A stretch of 64,000 nt of DNA. Origin: Lycium barbarum (Eukaryota > Streptophyta > Magnoliopsida > Solanales > Solanaceae). Below are positions 32,114-44,390 of the stretch, piece by piece. A program made the translations under genes and the position numbers. Numbering within the stretch: the stretch's first letter is position 1; every line of letters starts with the position of its first letter. The notes beneath the pieces are model-generated. The model did no database searches, was not told the origin of the DNA, and was given only the letters and a program-made list of their open reading frames with translations. Location of the stretch: the NCBI RefSeq assembly GCF_019175385.1, contig NC_083344.1, positions 28,832,231-28,896,230 on the forward strand. Reading direction: 5' to 3'.

Positions 32114-33965
32114 TTCAACTGACCTCATGGGGTACTGTAATACTTCGGGGAGGTTTCCTCTATACTTGTTACATCCGGTTATTTAACATACTCATCTTAG
32201 AAGCTTAGATTGCTTGTAGGTATAGGAGATAGTTAGGAATACTCTCCTTCGTTTCTTCCTTCGGCTTCCCAGATCGTCTTCTCTTTATTATTGTTTGGCC
32301 ACAACCTTTCTAACCGGAACCACGTATTTTGCACATAACTTTTCCTTTCACTTTACATTTTAAATATTTATCCAATCATGACTTGTCGCTACGAGCATAA
32401 TAGTTATGTTCCTCCCCAAGGTCAGTCATATCAATATTCAGAACGTACATCCATGACATGGCTTTATCATTCTAATCGCTCGGCGTCCAACTATACTTGC
32501 AACCACTAATGATTCGAATTCAGTTAATTTCTTAACTTGCAACATACTTGGGTTCTTATCGTGACTTTCTTGCTTCGTTTCCTCACATTCCTCGATGCCA
32601 GTACACTTGTTCGTAACTTCCTTAGATTGGTGATCGTTGCATCAATCTTTTATTCCTCTTTAGCTCTCCGGCGTAGCTTCTTATCATTAGGAATCGAGCA
32701 TAGCCTCATGTTAATTATCCTTACAATTCCATGGCGTATACTCTCATGCTCAGCATGATTGATAGTCCATGAATTATTCTTTAGTACCCGACTGCCTCTT
32801 TCATCTTTTATTCCTATAAGCAGTGCACTTCCTTTCTTCGGGAAGTTATCAACTACCAACTGTTGTTATTTCATTATAACTGTTGTCACCCAAGGCACCT
32901 TTTGGATCGATTGTCCCCTTCATTAACCTTGTGGACCCAACCTATATACCTTTCTTGCTCTCTTTATCACTTTTTTTTCTGGAACTCAGATCATCATTAT
33001 TGGTTTTAAATCCAATATGTTCTCCCCCCCTTTATTAAGAGGGTCTATATACCTCTATGCCCTTTTTATTAATCGTCGCTTCCCGCGATTTTTCTCATAG
33101 TTGATGTCCTTTCTTAGGGAGTAGCTTCTGCTCTTATCGTTTGTAGCATCGACTCCGAAGCTTGTAGGATATTACTCTATTTCTCGCGAATTGGTTCCAT
33201 CCTTAAGTCACTCTCTAGAAAGGTTTGTCTCATGTTCAAATCAACTGTATCAATATGACTGTGGAATTATCTTTCCTTTAACAAGTGGTCAGTCGACCAT
33301 CGCTAACTTTTTATAATATCTTCCGTTCTTCCATATGCTTTTCCTATTCCCACCGTTAAACTTTTCCAAGTTTGTCTCTCTTCTGTCCTACTCTATTACA
33401 TTCTAATTCCTCTACAGATTTGTCCCTCAAATTTCCACGCAAATAGTTTCATGCTTGCCCGTCGGTTCTTTTAAGGGCTTGCTTAATTGTGTTTCTTACT
33501 TATCACTTTTCTGACATTTTGGTTTCCTTACCTGCGATCTACTTACTCTCCTTTCTTCCCAAACATCGTTGTGTTAAAATATTCTAATCTTACTTGTAGT
33601 GAAATTAGTATTCGTCTATTTCATAGTGTCTGCATCATACCTTTTGCCTGTTTCTTGAATTCCATCTAGTTAGTGTTTTCCATACATCGCAACACTGGTT
33701 GTTATGATTCACTGGTCGATCAGTATGGTCATAAATGGGATATCATATGTATACACATACATTTACTATCATTTCGCTTACCCAACATTTTTCAAACGCT
33801 TACTCAAACTCACCCTCATTTCAAAACTTATGTTGCACTTCCTTCTGCTTTATCGGCCGGTTCTACCTTAGCCTACTCGACTCCTTTAAGGTTGGTAATC
33901 ACCTCGCATCTCCTGATTTCCTTTAGGTTAAACCAAATTTCCCATTTATCTCTTATATCTATATT
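32114..33965 (-). other. non-coding interior of element G
   Basis: About 1.85 kb with no supported gene. Open frames of 60-134 codons on the plus strand (such as 33673-34077, which runs through the 5S-like part) are antisense to the element and match nothing recognised. It is about 0.9 kb longer than the matching part of E and lacks E's clear 41-bp array. Confidence 0.65.
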
Positions 33966-34085
33966 TGCGAAAATTTTAGTTTACTTCCCAGGAGGTCACC
34001 CATCCCAGAATTGCTCTGTCCCTAGCACGCTTAACCTCGAAACTTTGGTTCATTTAGACACGTTAACGCTGATATAATAACACCT
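33966..34085 (-). other. 5S rRNA-like sequence inside element G
   Basis: On the minus strand GGTTAAGCGTGCT (34024-34036) and GGATGGGTGACCTCC (33991-34005) with CTGGGAAGT match the box A and box C regions of plant 5S rRNA at natural spacing. ATCAGCGTTAACG near 34066 resembles the ACCAGCACTAATG of the 5' half. TTTT follows within about 13 bases. It lies about 220 bp after gag, as in E. Confidence 0.8.
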
Positions 34086-34301
34086 ACTTCCTCACACGAC
34101 TCCTTTCACGCAATCTAGGGCAAGCTGGGGTCTTAACAATTTCCGGATAATTTTGGTGGCGGGTCCCACTCTATTCTAAAGAGGGTCTTTCTTTCTTTCT
34201 GATTATGCATTTACTATATTAGTCCTCTAAATCTTCCCATTCTACTAATAACTAAGAGGGGAAAATATATCACAAAGTAGAGCCTAGATCTGTCAATACA
34301 C

Positions 34302-35799
34302 TTATATTTCAAAAAAGAACAGTAGTATACCTGCATCCGCGTGTGGTGGCGCCTCCGGGTCCTGTCGACTAGTCAAGGCATAGATGCGGTTCGAAGGACC
34401 GCTAGAACTGGGAGCTCCGCCGCGACCTCTGCCGCGGCCTGCTGATGTCGACGTACCCTGCCCCGGAGGGCGCATGGCTACCGAAGGGAAAGATGAGCCA
34501 GCAACTGACCCAGTGGGCTGGGATGAACCACCTGAGCCACCCTTAAACGGGCATTCCCTCACAATATGGTCTTGACTACCGCAAAAATAACAGGCGCCCG
34601 TAGCACGGTAACACTCCCCTGGATGAGGTTTCCCACAATAAGAGCACCGAGGCCAGGGTGGCCTTGGCTGACTGGAACCCCTGTCCGCCTGTGACCCTGA
34701 AACCCTGGAGCTCTGGCCTGCTCCTGAATACCCTGGGCTATCAAATCTCCTGCCTGGGAACTGTGGAGGTGTGCTCCGTACCGACTGGGAAGGATGTCTG
34801 CTTCCCTGCTGCTGAGACGGCCTACACCGAAACTCCTCAGAATACCCAGCCGATCTGGCCCTCTTGGGATGGCTCCTGTCCTGATCTCTGTCGGACGGAC
34901 GCCCCTTATGTCGATCCTCCATACCCTGGGCGTGCGCCTGTATACGGGCAATATCCATCCTGGGCTGAGCAGCCATCACCAAACAACTGTCAATCAAATA
35001 TCGGTCCAGCCCCATTATATACCGGTGCATCCTGTCAGTCATATCTGCTACCATAGCGGGTGCATATCGTGCCAATGAGTCAAACTCTAGGCTATAATCT
35101 CGAACGCTCCTGCCCCTCTGTCTTAATAGTAAAAATCTATCGGCCCTAGCCCGCCATAGCTCCGGAGGCAAAAAGTGGCCAAGAAAGGCCTAAGTAAACT
35201 CGTCCCACACTGCTGGGGGAGCGCCGTCGCCTCTGGACAACTCCCAGGACTCATACCAGTTTGCTGCTACATCGTGCAACCGATATGAAGCCAACTCAAC
35301 AGACTCGGTCGCAGAAGCCTTAATCAACCGTAACGTGCGCTGCATCTGTCTGATAAACTCCTGGGGATCCTCCTCGGGCTTTGTCCCAAAGAACTCTGGA
35401 GGATTACAAGTCAAGAACTCACGGGCCCTCGAACTACCATGTATGTCTGCACGATCACCCCCAACTCCGTACCCATGAACCTGCCCTGCTACCAATCTGG
35501 TTAGCAACTGAACCGCATCTCTCATAGCCCTATCCTCCGCCCCTGGGTGGAGCTGGAGGCTCGGGTACTGAAGCTATGGGTGCTGGCGGTGAAACCGCCC
35601 TCTGGTCTATAGCTGGTGCTGCTCTCATCGCCTCTGATGCTGGTGGCGTAGCGGAACTGGCTGTCGGGGGCACAACCTCTGGCTCAAGCTGAGCACGGGC
35701 CCTGGTAACTCTCTGAGCCCGACTAGTCTCTCCTGCCTCTGCCACTGCTTTGCCCTTTTGGGCAGCCGTCGCCTTCTTCGGAGGCATCACTGTAAACAT
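34302..35799 (-). pseudogene. gag: gag of element G (frameshift and stop)
   Basis: It starts MFTVMPPKKATAAQKGK at 35799. The first frame is open to 35530; a shift of one base near 35527 moves the capsid part to another frame (35525-35190), and a TAG at 35187-35189 precedes the rest (35171-34302). The capsid shows NWYESWELSRGD and LARYAPAM. Two zinc motifs follow, CSYCGKPHPGEC and CYFCGSQDHIVREC. The reading ends at GILLFFFEI, just where protease should begin, and decayed protease bases follow. The protein would coat element RNA; as it stands it cannot be made whole. It is close to gag of E and H. Confidence 0.9.
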
Positions 35800-35893
35800 A
35801 ACAATCGGTCAGAAAGGAATCATCCTAATAGCACAGCTCTATCGCATGATCTAAGATCCAAAGAAGGGTAACACCCTAGATGTCCTGTAGCCT

Positions 35894-35933
35894 CCTGTTT
35901 ATAGATGTGGTGCACAACACACCGATAAACAAG
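35894..35933 (-). other. leader stem of element G
   Basis: On the minus strand CTTGTTTAT pairs with ATAAACAGG around an inner GTG..CAC stem, about 40 bases after the primer site. Confidence 0.65.
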
Positions 35934-35974
35934 ATTCTACTAGACACGGCCTGTAGACACTCTGAGGACAAACC

Positions 35975-35986
35975 GCTCTGATACCA
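35975..35986 (-). other. primer binding site of element G
   Basis: Perfect TGGTATCAGAGC on the minus strand, matching the initiator Met tRNA 3' end, four bases inside the LTR. Confidence 0.92.
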
Positions 35987-35990
35987 CTTT

Positions 35991-38862
35991 TGTCATGACC
36001 CAACCCCGTGGGCCGTGACTAGTGCCCGAGCTGGGCACCCACATATACCTACCTACTAGAGTTGGCATCCAAATAACTAATCCAGATTTAATACGCACAG
36101 ATTTATACAGATGTAAGGCAAATCGCACGAAAACCTATACATACATAACCATATACATAAGTCGTTAAGGCTGTTATAACATACGGGCGGCACACGCGAC
36201 AAATCACACAGACGTACCTGACCAACAATGACGCATAACCCACATACATGTCTACAGGCCTCTAACAGAGATAACAAAATCAGATGACGGGACAGGGCCC
36301 CGCCGTACCCCTAAACAGCCATAAATACAAAAATATATACAATAAAAAGGTCTGTACCCAAAAACACGGGCTCCAGGACAAAGGAGCACTCCAAGCAGCA
36401 GAACGGGTATCCTAAGCCGGCGTCGTATCACAAGGAGCGTCTGTACCTGCGAGCATGTAACGCAGCCCCCGAAGAACAGGGGGTCAGTACAGAATATGTA
36501 CTGAGTATGTAAAGCAGGGAACATAACAAATAAAGTTGTAATCGGAACCGAAAGCGCAGAAGCATAACAGACAGAACCATAATCAGAATCAGAAGTACTA
36601 GGAAAACTTACCTCATTCAAAGCATAAAAATACTTACTTCTTATATTCCTAATCTTACATGCAGGATCATATGCAGAAACAGATAACAGATAACAGATCC
36701 CGGCCCTCTGGGGAGGGACGCGGTAACAGATCCCGGCCCTCTATTGCGGGACGCGGTGACAGAATCATCATATGCCATCCTGGCCGCCGCCCCATATCAT
36801 CATATATATACATATAACAGAACCCGGCCCGCAAGGGAGAGGGACGTGGTGAACAATGCAGAGGAAGTCGCACGATAACATACCCTGGCCCGGGCTCAGT
36901 GAAAAGACATATTGAGGCGACCACGAGCAGATTAATGAGAAACCATATGCATATAAATCACTTTCCAGACTCAATGAAGCAATCCAAACGACAGATCAGT
37001 ACGAAGGAATCGGACGATAGTCATAATATATATATATACCCCTTTGGATGGCACGGTAGATAGTATCAAAAACAAGTTTCTGGAATCGTTCTACATATCA
37101 CAATACATTATAAGGCTCATTAGAATAGTTACAACGTTTATCGTTTGATAACGGAATAATAATCAAAAGTTTCCTTTGGAGGCCGTGCGAAAATAAGTCC
37201 AAAAGAGTGATACAGAAGGTCACGGAAATTGTGGGCCCACCTCGGGTCAACTCGAGGTGGCGTACTGAAATTTACGAACATTAGACTTGATGGGGTTACC
37301 TATAAAAGTTTTAGAGCATTCCGGTTCCGTTTGTGAAAGTTACCTATATTCAAGCTACTTTACTAATTAAACATGGAGTACTTTATTCAATTATATTGAA
37401 TGAATAAGGGTCAAATCTACGCTCGGATTTCTAGGAGTAGAGTAGTCCCCGAGGCTCGAATCATAACCTATTATACCTAAGACATGCCAAGAGAATGAAA
37501 GGCAAAGCTTTACATACCTTTTCCACTTCTTACGCTACTCCAAATTCAAGCTCCAAACTCTCCAAAATCTACAATTGGTCACATTTACCAAACATTAATT
37601 AAAAGCCTTTAGAAGTTCAATTTTTAATCCATACTTGTCTACAGAAATTTGGGCAGCATCTCCCCTATATATTCAACATCCCCGAGAATTTAACTCGGCC
37701 AAAATATCAACAACAACACCCACAGCAATACCAACAACATTCACAATCACTACAAAACACATTCTAACATAAATAGTCTTCCTTTCATCATAATGCAACA
37801 ACTTCTACCCCAACTTCACACTTTCAAACTAATGTCAACGTTTTCATATTCATTCACTAATTCAAGACCATTCAAAAATAATTCGAAAGCATTTCACATT
37901 ATTCTACAAAATATACAAAAGTTCCACCAAAACCATAATCCACCCAAAACCTCCAATCTTCAACATAAACATTCACAACACATTTTTATCTCCCAATTTC
38001 ATTAACAACAACCACAATTTGCATCTTACAACTCCATTTCCTCAATTACATAATTTATAATAGAATCACATATTTTCCGTCAACAACTCCACAACAAATT
38101 TTTCATGCTAACTTGAACTAGAATTCTTCCATTTGCATTAAAAAGCCATTACAACACAATTAATACACTAAATAAAATGAATTCATCTCCTCTCCAATAC
38201 ACAATGCCACACGGCCACACACACTCACACACACTCCTACACAACACCCAAATTTCATACTTTCATTCATTTCCACATACTACAACATATATAACCTTCC
38301 ATAACATAATAAGAACATGAAATTCTTACCTTTTCTTCAGCTTTCCACTTGCCGCAACGTAGTTTTCTCGTTGAAATAATTATACCACGTTGAACAGCAC
38401 CTTGAACTTAGTAGAAATACATGAAGAAACCAATTTTTGGATCAAGATTGAAGAGCTTGAATTTTTTTTTTTCTTTTCTTGCTCTAGCCGAATGGCTTCT
38501 TTTTTTGTGCTCTTTTTTTTTTTTCTTGAAAACTCTAGAATTAAAATGATGGATGGCCCCTTATTTATTTAAATGTCTTGAATTAATTCCCATGGGCTTG
38601 GCCATGGCTCTATATGGCCGGCCACACTACATAGATTGGGCCTCTCATATTTGTTTTTTGAGCCCAACTAGTTGGCTAACATTGGTAGTTCATGAAACAA
38701 ATTTTCAAAATTGCAATTTTTGCCTTTATCCTCCCTCGATATTTTCGCATCAATATTTCTCATGAACAACTTATATACTAAGTAAAATCAAAATGTGGCC
38801 TTATCTCTTACAAGTCACAATTATTTCAAATTTTCCGAATGTGCAAAATACGGGATATAACA
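35991..38862 (-). repeat. 5' LTR of element G
   Basis: 2872 bp, TG..CA. The minus-strand start TGTTATATCCCG is related to the E start. Splice-like AAAAG|GTAAGAATT near 38331 and AAAAG|GTATGTAAAGC near 37515. Double hairpin 36443-36510 with CCCCC/GGGGG. Repeats at 36697-36850. Confidence 0.92.
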
Positions 38863-39684
38863 CATATGAGATAAGAGATATATATTATGAGCCCAATCAT
38901 GATGATGAGTTCAAGTCTAAAGATTATAGAGTTCATGATATAATATCCCTACAAAGTTAATGATGTTGTTTATTCTATACACTCACCTTATATACTATTT
39001 CCTTCAAGGTGAGGCAGAATACTTATAAATGCTCCATAATGGAATCGAGGGTCCACGACCTTATGTCACCTCGATAAAGTATAGCAATCTCTGACTGTCT
39101 ATGCATGCATTATGATGAGTGCGTGTTGATGATATTACACCGTGTCTATATGTCACGGGCAGCACCACTAGTGCACGGCATGAGATGGTACCCCGGACGC
39201 GGGAGGCCTGGACGCAGTGTAACGATTATCACACCGATCCGGTATGGACGGGCAGCTTATACATTCATGCATATATGATATGATTATGATTATGAGTAAG
39301 ACAGCATGTGTTATTTCTTTTATAAGCGACAGTCATATACAGTTGCTCCTTACTGATGCTTTCTTTATCTCATTGACGTATCTTCATTATTTATGCCTCT
39401 CATACTCAGTACAATGTTCGTACTGAAGTCCGTTTTCTTTGGACGCTGTGTTCATGCCCACAGGTAGACAGGGAGGTGATCTTGATCCAGACTCGTAGGA
39501 GCCAGCAGCTGACTTGAGAGCACTCCATTGTTCCGGAGGTGCTACTTGGTTCATTATTTTGTGTATATATATATATATATGTATTATGGACACGACGGGG
39601 TCTTGTCACGTCCATATGTCTAGTACTCTAGTAGAGGTTCGTAGATACGCAGTGTGGGTTATATGGTCTCACGAGATTACTACC

Positions 39685-39726
<42 letters not shown>

Positions 39727-39905
39727 TTGATGGCCGAAAGTTTTATGTATATAAAAGTGTTTATGTTTCAAATGAAAGATGATTATCTTATGATTTGAAT
39801 ATGAATTTGATAAATAAGGCTTAATGATCATGATGAGTAGCAGAACGAGTGGTGCTCGGTGGATAGCCCCGGGTACCCGTCACGGCCCCTAGGTGGGTCA
39901 TGACA
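38863..39905 (+). repeat. 5' LTR of C2, second piece
   Basis: It resumes at a position matching 45722 and runs to the end GGTCATGACA. It includes the double hairpin (39402-39463; AGTCC with GGAC) and two TA microsatellites (about 39566-39582 and 39686-39722). Confidence 0.85.
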
Positions 39906-39909
39906 AAAG

Positions 39910-39921
39910 TGGTATCAGAGC
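39910..39921 (+). other. primer binding site of C2
   Basis: Perfect TGGTATCAGAGC. Confidence 0.92.
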
Positions 39922-39964
39922 AGTTCAGTCCTAGGAAGTGTCTACGAGCCGTATCTAGTAGATT

Positions 39965-40003
39965 CTTGTTTATGGTATGTTGCGCGCCACGCTAATAAAC
40001 AAG
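39965..40003 (+). other. leader stem of C2
   Basis: CTTGTTTAT (39965-39973) with ATAAACAAG (39995-40003), nine perfect pairs. Confidence 0.72.
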
Positions 40004-40109
40004 AGGATACAGGGCATTTAGGAAAAATGACTATCTTTCATCTTAAGAGATAGTGAGATAGAGCTGTATTATAAGATTATCCCCTCCCTAATTGTGCGAT
40101 ATAATTTCA

Positions 40110-41036
40110 GCAAAGCTGATGAAAGGAAAAGCTACGGCAGCCCAGAAGGGCAAGATGGTGGTGGCAGAAGGGCTTGAACGAGAGCCGTCTATAGATGTGG
40201 AGGAGAGCAAACCCCAAAATAAGGCCCCACTTCGGTTTTCCCATACTTTGCCCACTTTTGAGGATCAGAGGGGAGCCTCAGATTTAGCTCCAGCATCCCC
40301 TGTTCCTCCACCAGATGCCTCGGGCTAAGAGATAAGACAGAACATTTTTCTACTGACTCAATTGGTAGCCGCTCAAGCTCAGCGACAGGATTTAGGCCAC
40401 GATTACAGGGGTTGGAGGAAGAGAGTTGGTTCTTCAGGGTCTGATCATGAGCGTAGGGGTGCTTCGAGGTAACAATTCTCTAGGCACTCAATTCGTTCAC
40501 CAAGTGGTGCTCCTCCGCAGTTTCCTAGACCCCGATTTGATGGTTCCACTTATTCTAAGTCACCCCTGAGTCTCAGAGTTTCTAGTTATCGTATTCGGAG
40601 TGGTTCTAGTCAGACGAGATCCCCGGTACCATGATATACTCAGTGTCGCAAGTTACATTGGGGACCGTGCCGCTTGGGCTCGGATGTTTGTTATACCTGT
40701 GCTCGGCCAGGCCGTATCATGCGCGACTGCCCATGGAGGCGTGGGAGAGATGAGATTCGACCTATGGGGTTAGTAGCTGGCTCTTCGTCATCGGTACGCC
40801 CTCCAAGGCGAAGGCCACAGATGTTAGTAGGTGGTGATAGATACCAAAAAGGAGTGCCTAGTCCAAGTGGATCCCAGCATCTCAACCATGCGTTAGCTGA
40901 GCGACAGGATCTTGAGTTTTCCCCTGATATTGTCCCAGGTATATGGTCAGTATCCTTTTACGATATGTGTGCATCGATGGATTTGGATCCTATGCTGTCA
41001 TGTATCACCCCCGTTGTGGTGATTGTGTTGAGGTGA
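40110..41036 (+). pseudogene. gag: decayed gag of C2
   Basis: KGKATAAQKGKMVVAEG near 40125 matches the Gag start of this group, and its first frame stops at 40326-40328. The capsid region is deleted: the text jumps from LTQLVAAQAQRQ to the linker before the zinc motifs. From 40674 an open frame shows CYTCARPGRIMRDC, a knuckle whose histidine is replaced by arginine. A mutated protease start (MDLDPMLSCITP) follows, then a stop. Several stops and frameshifts make it non-functional. It is closer to gag of I than to that of E or H (shared LHWGPCRLGS). Confidence 0.85.
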
Positions 41037-43830
41037 AAAACATGAGCCAATCCGACAATTTGAGATGACTATATTTGTTAGTAACCTAGTGATAGCCAGA
41101 ATCGTGATTTACGAGTAAGTTGATTGACAGTGAGTGAATATAAATAATATATGTATATATATAGATATCGGAATTCTAGACCGAGTGTGCAAGAACAACT
41201 TATGAGACAAGCTCTACTATTTAGATCCTTTAATGGTAAGTGATCTTGTGTTGTGCAGTTGCGTATTATGTGTGTTCCGATATATGTCCTATTGAGACAT
41301 CAGACGTGTTTTCTGGGCTATGTGCAGGTTTGGGATTGTTATGCTTACAAAAGAAACTCTGTCGAAATTTTTCTAGAATCTAAGGGAGCTAAGGTATAAA
41401 CTTGTGATATGTTCTGACGAGAAATGATGATGTGCAACAAGGTAATGGCAGGACGAGATTGGGTTAGGAGTATCATTGACAACTACAAGAGATGAGTAAC
41501 AGTAATTATAAGATCGACAATGATATGGTAAAGAGAAATACTAGGGTGAATTAGGAAGACTGGTAGTGCTAAAGCACGACATAGAAGAGAAAGGGTAACT
41601 CCAATAGAGTGTGATACCGAGGTATTGATTGGAGGGATAAACACGAGAAAGATGCGATAAGTTTACTAGCGACTAAAGTAACAATATGAATACGAAGGGT
41701 TATAATGAATGAGAACACGTTGGTAAAACAATTTATATGGTGAGCGTGATAGAACTGATTAGAAGGAGTAACAGGTTGAGTATGCTTACTTCATGAGGTT
41801 TATCCAATGTTATAAGCAGGCTTGCGAATGAGATCAAGAAGTGTCACTCTATAGAGTTGATTATGATCAGGGTATAATGAGAACCCAACAAGAACTGTAA
41901 TGCAAAGTATAACGAGGAAAGGACTAAGGATGTGACATGTTCTATATGAATAAAGAGTGAATGCAAGTGTGAAACCAACAAGCGAGCCATGGGGCAGTAG
42001 ATGAGAAAGCATATAAGACCTTATTAGGGGAAAGTCCAGCATAGGGATTCCTCCATGACAGAAATGATAGCCAGCAAAAAGGGGAGGTCAACTTGACAAA
42101 GAAATCAGAGGAAAGTGATATGGCAAAGTAGCAGTAGTTTATGATTGGTATAACCGAGAGCATGGGTGATATCTTTAGCTGGATGTAAAAGACCAAGACT
42201 ACAGAAAGATGAATAACGAAATAGGACGATTATTAAGAAAAGGATCAACAATATGGGTGAGAGGGGATGATTAGAATGAACAGAATAAGTTTTGGGAGCA
42301 AAGAATGGATTGTACAAAGGTAGTATATTCTAAAGGACAAAAGAGGATTTACTCAGTTAGGGATAGGGTTCCTCATACGAAGAATAAATGATTGATTATA
42401 AAATGGGAGAAAACAAGATAAATTGAGGAGGAAGGAATAAGAACGAGACTAGAGAGAGAAGGAAATACACGAAGTACGCGTGCTTAGTTGCGTTATAATT
42501 AAAGGGAGGTGCATTCCCTACGAATATCCTGTACCAAGTTAGAACGAGTAAGGTATATGAAGTAAAGAGTCGAAAAGAAAAAGATGATCATGAGTTATGA
42601 GTTTACTGTACGATGATAAAGCGATAGAGTAAAGTTATCATCAATGACAAATATAATACGATTATGATTGGTTTTGAAATCAGTGTTGAGTGTAAAACAA
42701 AATTAAAAGAATAAGAGGCATGAGGGATATTAATGGCGTATAAGACTTAGGCCCTAGAAAACAAAGATGATGTTACAAGTGAACTTTGAGCACCGAAGAA
42801 GAGGGCAAGTGACATTATATGGATGGCATGGATAACTAGACCTACTACTATGGTGAGCATCCCTATGGGACAAAAGTTGTTAATTGAAGCAGATTTAGAC
42901 ATTGACTCATAACTACCAGATGAGTTAAGTAAAATACATCCTTGTTCGGATTGCTATATCGGTTGTATTAATTGGTTACAAGACTGCAAGCTGGGTATGT
43001 TAAGACTTCACACATGAATTATCGTAGCTATGAATTATGAGAAAACGGTATGAATAAGATGTAGTGTAGTAAGGGATGTATGAATTCAAGATTTGAAGGA
43101 GAGGCAAAGGATTTGAGAATGGTACAAGTAAAACCCTTAAAAGGGGGAAGTGAGTAAAGGGAATTCAAGTGTAGGTATTTGGGACGATGGATCCTAAAAT
43201 GTGACGGATATAGACTCTAAAACAAAGAGTGAGAGTTGTGTAGAAATGATTCCAATGACTAGTAAATAAACGAACACGAATTGAGCAGGGATCTGAGACT
43301 GTACGGGAAACCATTCACGAAGACCTTGAACCACGTGACATTGAGAGAAAATAACTCAAGGGGTATTGTAAAGGATGACGGTGTTATACTAGAATAGAGG
43401 TAAAGACACCAGCGGTAAAGTCATTGTAAATGATATGTATAGGAATATGACCATGGATATGATATGTAAATGAGTACAATTAAGAATACGGATGCAGAAA
43501 TGGATACATGTATATGTATAGATGTGTATGTACACGAATCACACAAGATCGATTATGTAACTCGCAAGTAATTATACGTCGCCAATGAAAGCAAGTGGAT
43601 ATTTATAAAGAGGACTAAGAGGTAAACAAGAATAGTGTGGTCATGATACCCCGGGTCAGTTCAAGGAAACTATATGGTAAATTGAGTTGAAATGTTGAGT
43701 TGGGATTATTGTTAGGGGTAAATAGGGCAATTACTTGGAATATGGCATAAGTACATGCTATACGCTTGGTACAGTAGCCTTGGGGTGTGACAACTTTCGA
43801 ATGCAATAAGATCAGTGAATGAAGGGGAAG
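41037..43830 (+). other. non-coding purine-rich filler of C2
   Basis: About 2.8 kb where protease, reverse transcriptase and most of integrase should be. The plus strand is strongly purine-rich, with few open frames and no domain. It is comparable with the filler of A and with 1-1717. Confidence 0.65.
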
Positions 43831-44150
43831 CTTAGTCCCCGATACATTAGGCCTTATGAGATGGTATGCAAAATAGTCAAGGTGGCTTATGAATTATATC
43901 TAACATCCATGTCTCGATGCTTCGTAAATATGTTGGAAATCTTACTAGGATCATGCCAATAAATGATGTTCAAGTGACAGAAAAGTTGATCTATGAAAAG
44001 GTACCCATTGCCACACTAGATAGGCGAGTACGGAGACTTCGAAATAAAGAAGTGGCCTAAGTTAAGGTCTTATGGCAGAATAACAACCGAGAAGAATGAC
44101 TCGGGAAGCGGAAGAAAATATGAAATCCAAGTGTCCGCACTTCTCTCAGC
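43831..44150 (+). pseudogene. integrase C-terminus and chromodomain relic of C2
   Basis: Short pieces in shifting frames: SPRYIGPYEM-like sequence near 43835, then SMLRKYVGNLTRI near 43910, ATLDRRVRRLRNKEV near 44010 and VKVLWQNN near 44060. These match, in order, the integrase GPY/F region and the chromodomain seen intact at 4789-5336. Stops and frameshifts show it is dead. Confidence 0.75.
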
Positions 44151-44354
44151 CCCGAAAGACATTCGAGAAGAAACATCAAGATTATGAGTTATGTATGCTT
44201 TCTTTTATGCTTTTGGTCGTGTGTGGACAATTTATGTTGCTTTTATGTTGTGGCCCTGTGAGGAAATGTTATTATGGGGTGTTGTGACAGGATGGTAACG
44301 CCATATTACAGAGGAAACTCTGACAAAATTTTTGTAGAATTCCCGAGTACTTAA

Positions 44355-44390
44355 CATTCGAGGACGAATGTTCCAAAAAGGGGGGAAGAA
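44355..44390 (+). promoter_or_regulatory. pre-polypurine hairpin and polypurine tract of C2
   Basis: CATTCG-AGGA-CGAATG (44355-44370), then AAAAAGGGGGGAAGAA to the LTR. Confidence 0.87.

Larger units (their letters stand above)
29267..38862 (-). mobile_element. element G, gag-only Ty3/gypsy element of the E family
   Basis: Minus strand. 5' LTR 35991-38862, perfect primer site, gag relic, 5S-like sequence, filler, polypurine tract and 3' LTR 29267-32071, which lacks about 55 bp at its outer end. Pol is absent. LTR starts and interior match E. The right flank CATAT (38863-38867) should be the target duplication; the left copy was lost with part of C2. Confidence 0.88.

Noticed and set aside
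33673..34077. 134-codon plus-strand frame in element G
   Set aside because: It is antisense to the element and runs through the 5S-like block; no homologous frame is kept in E.
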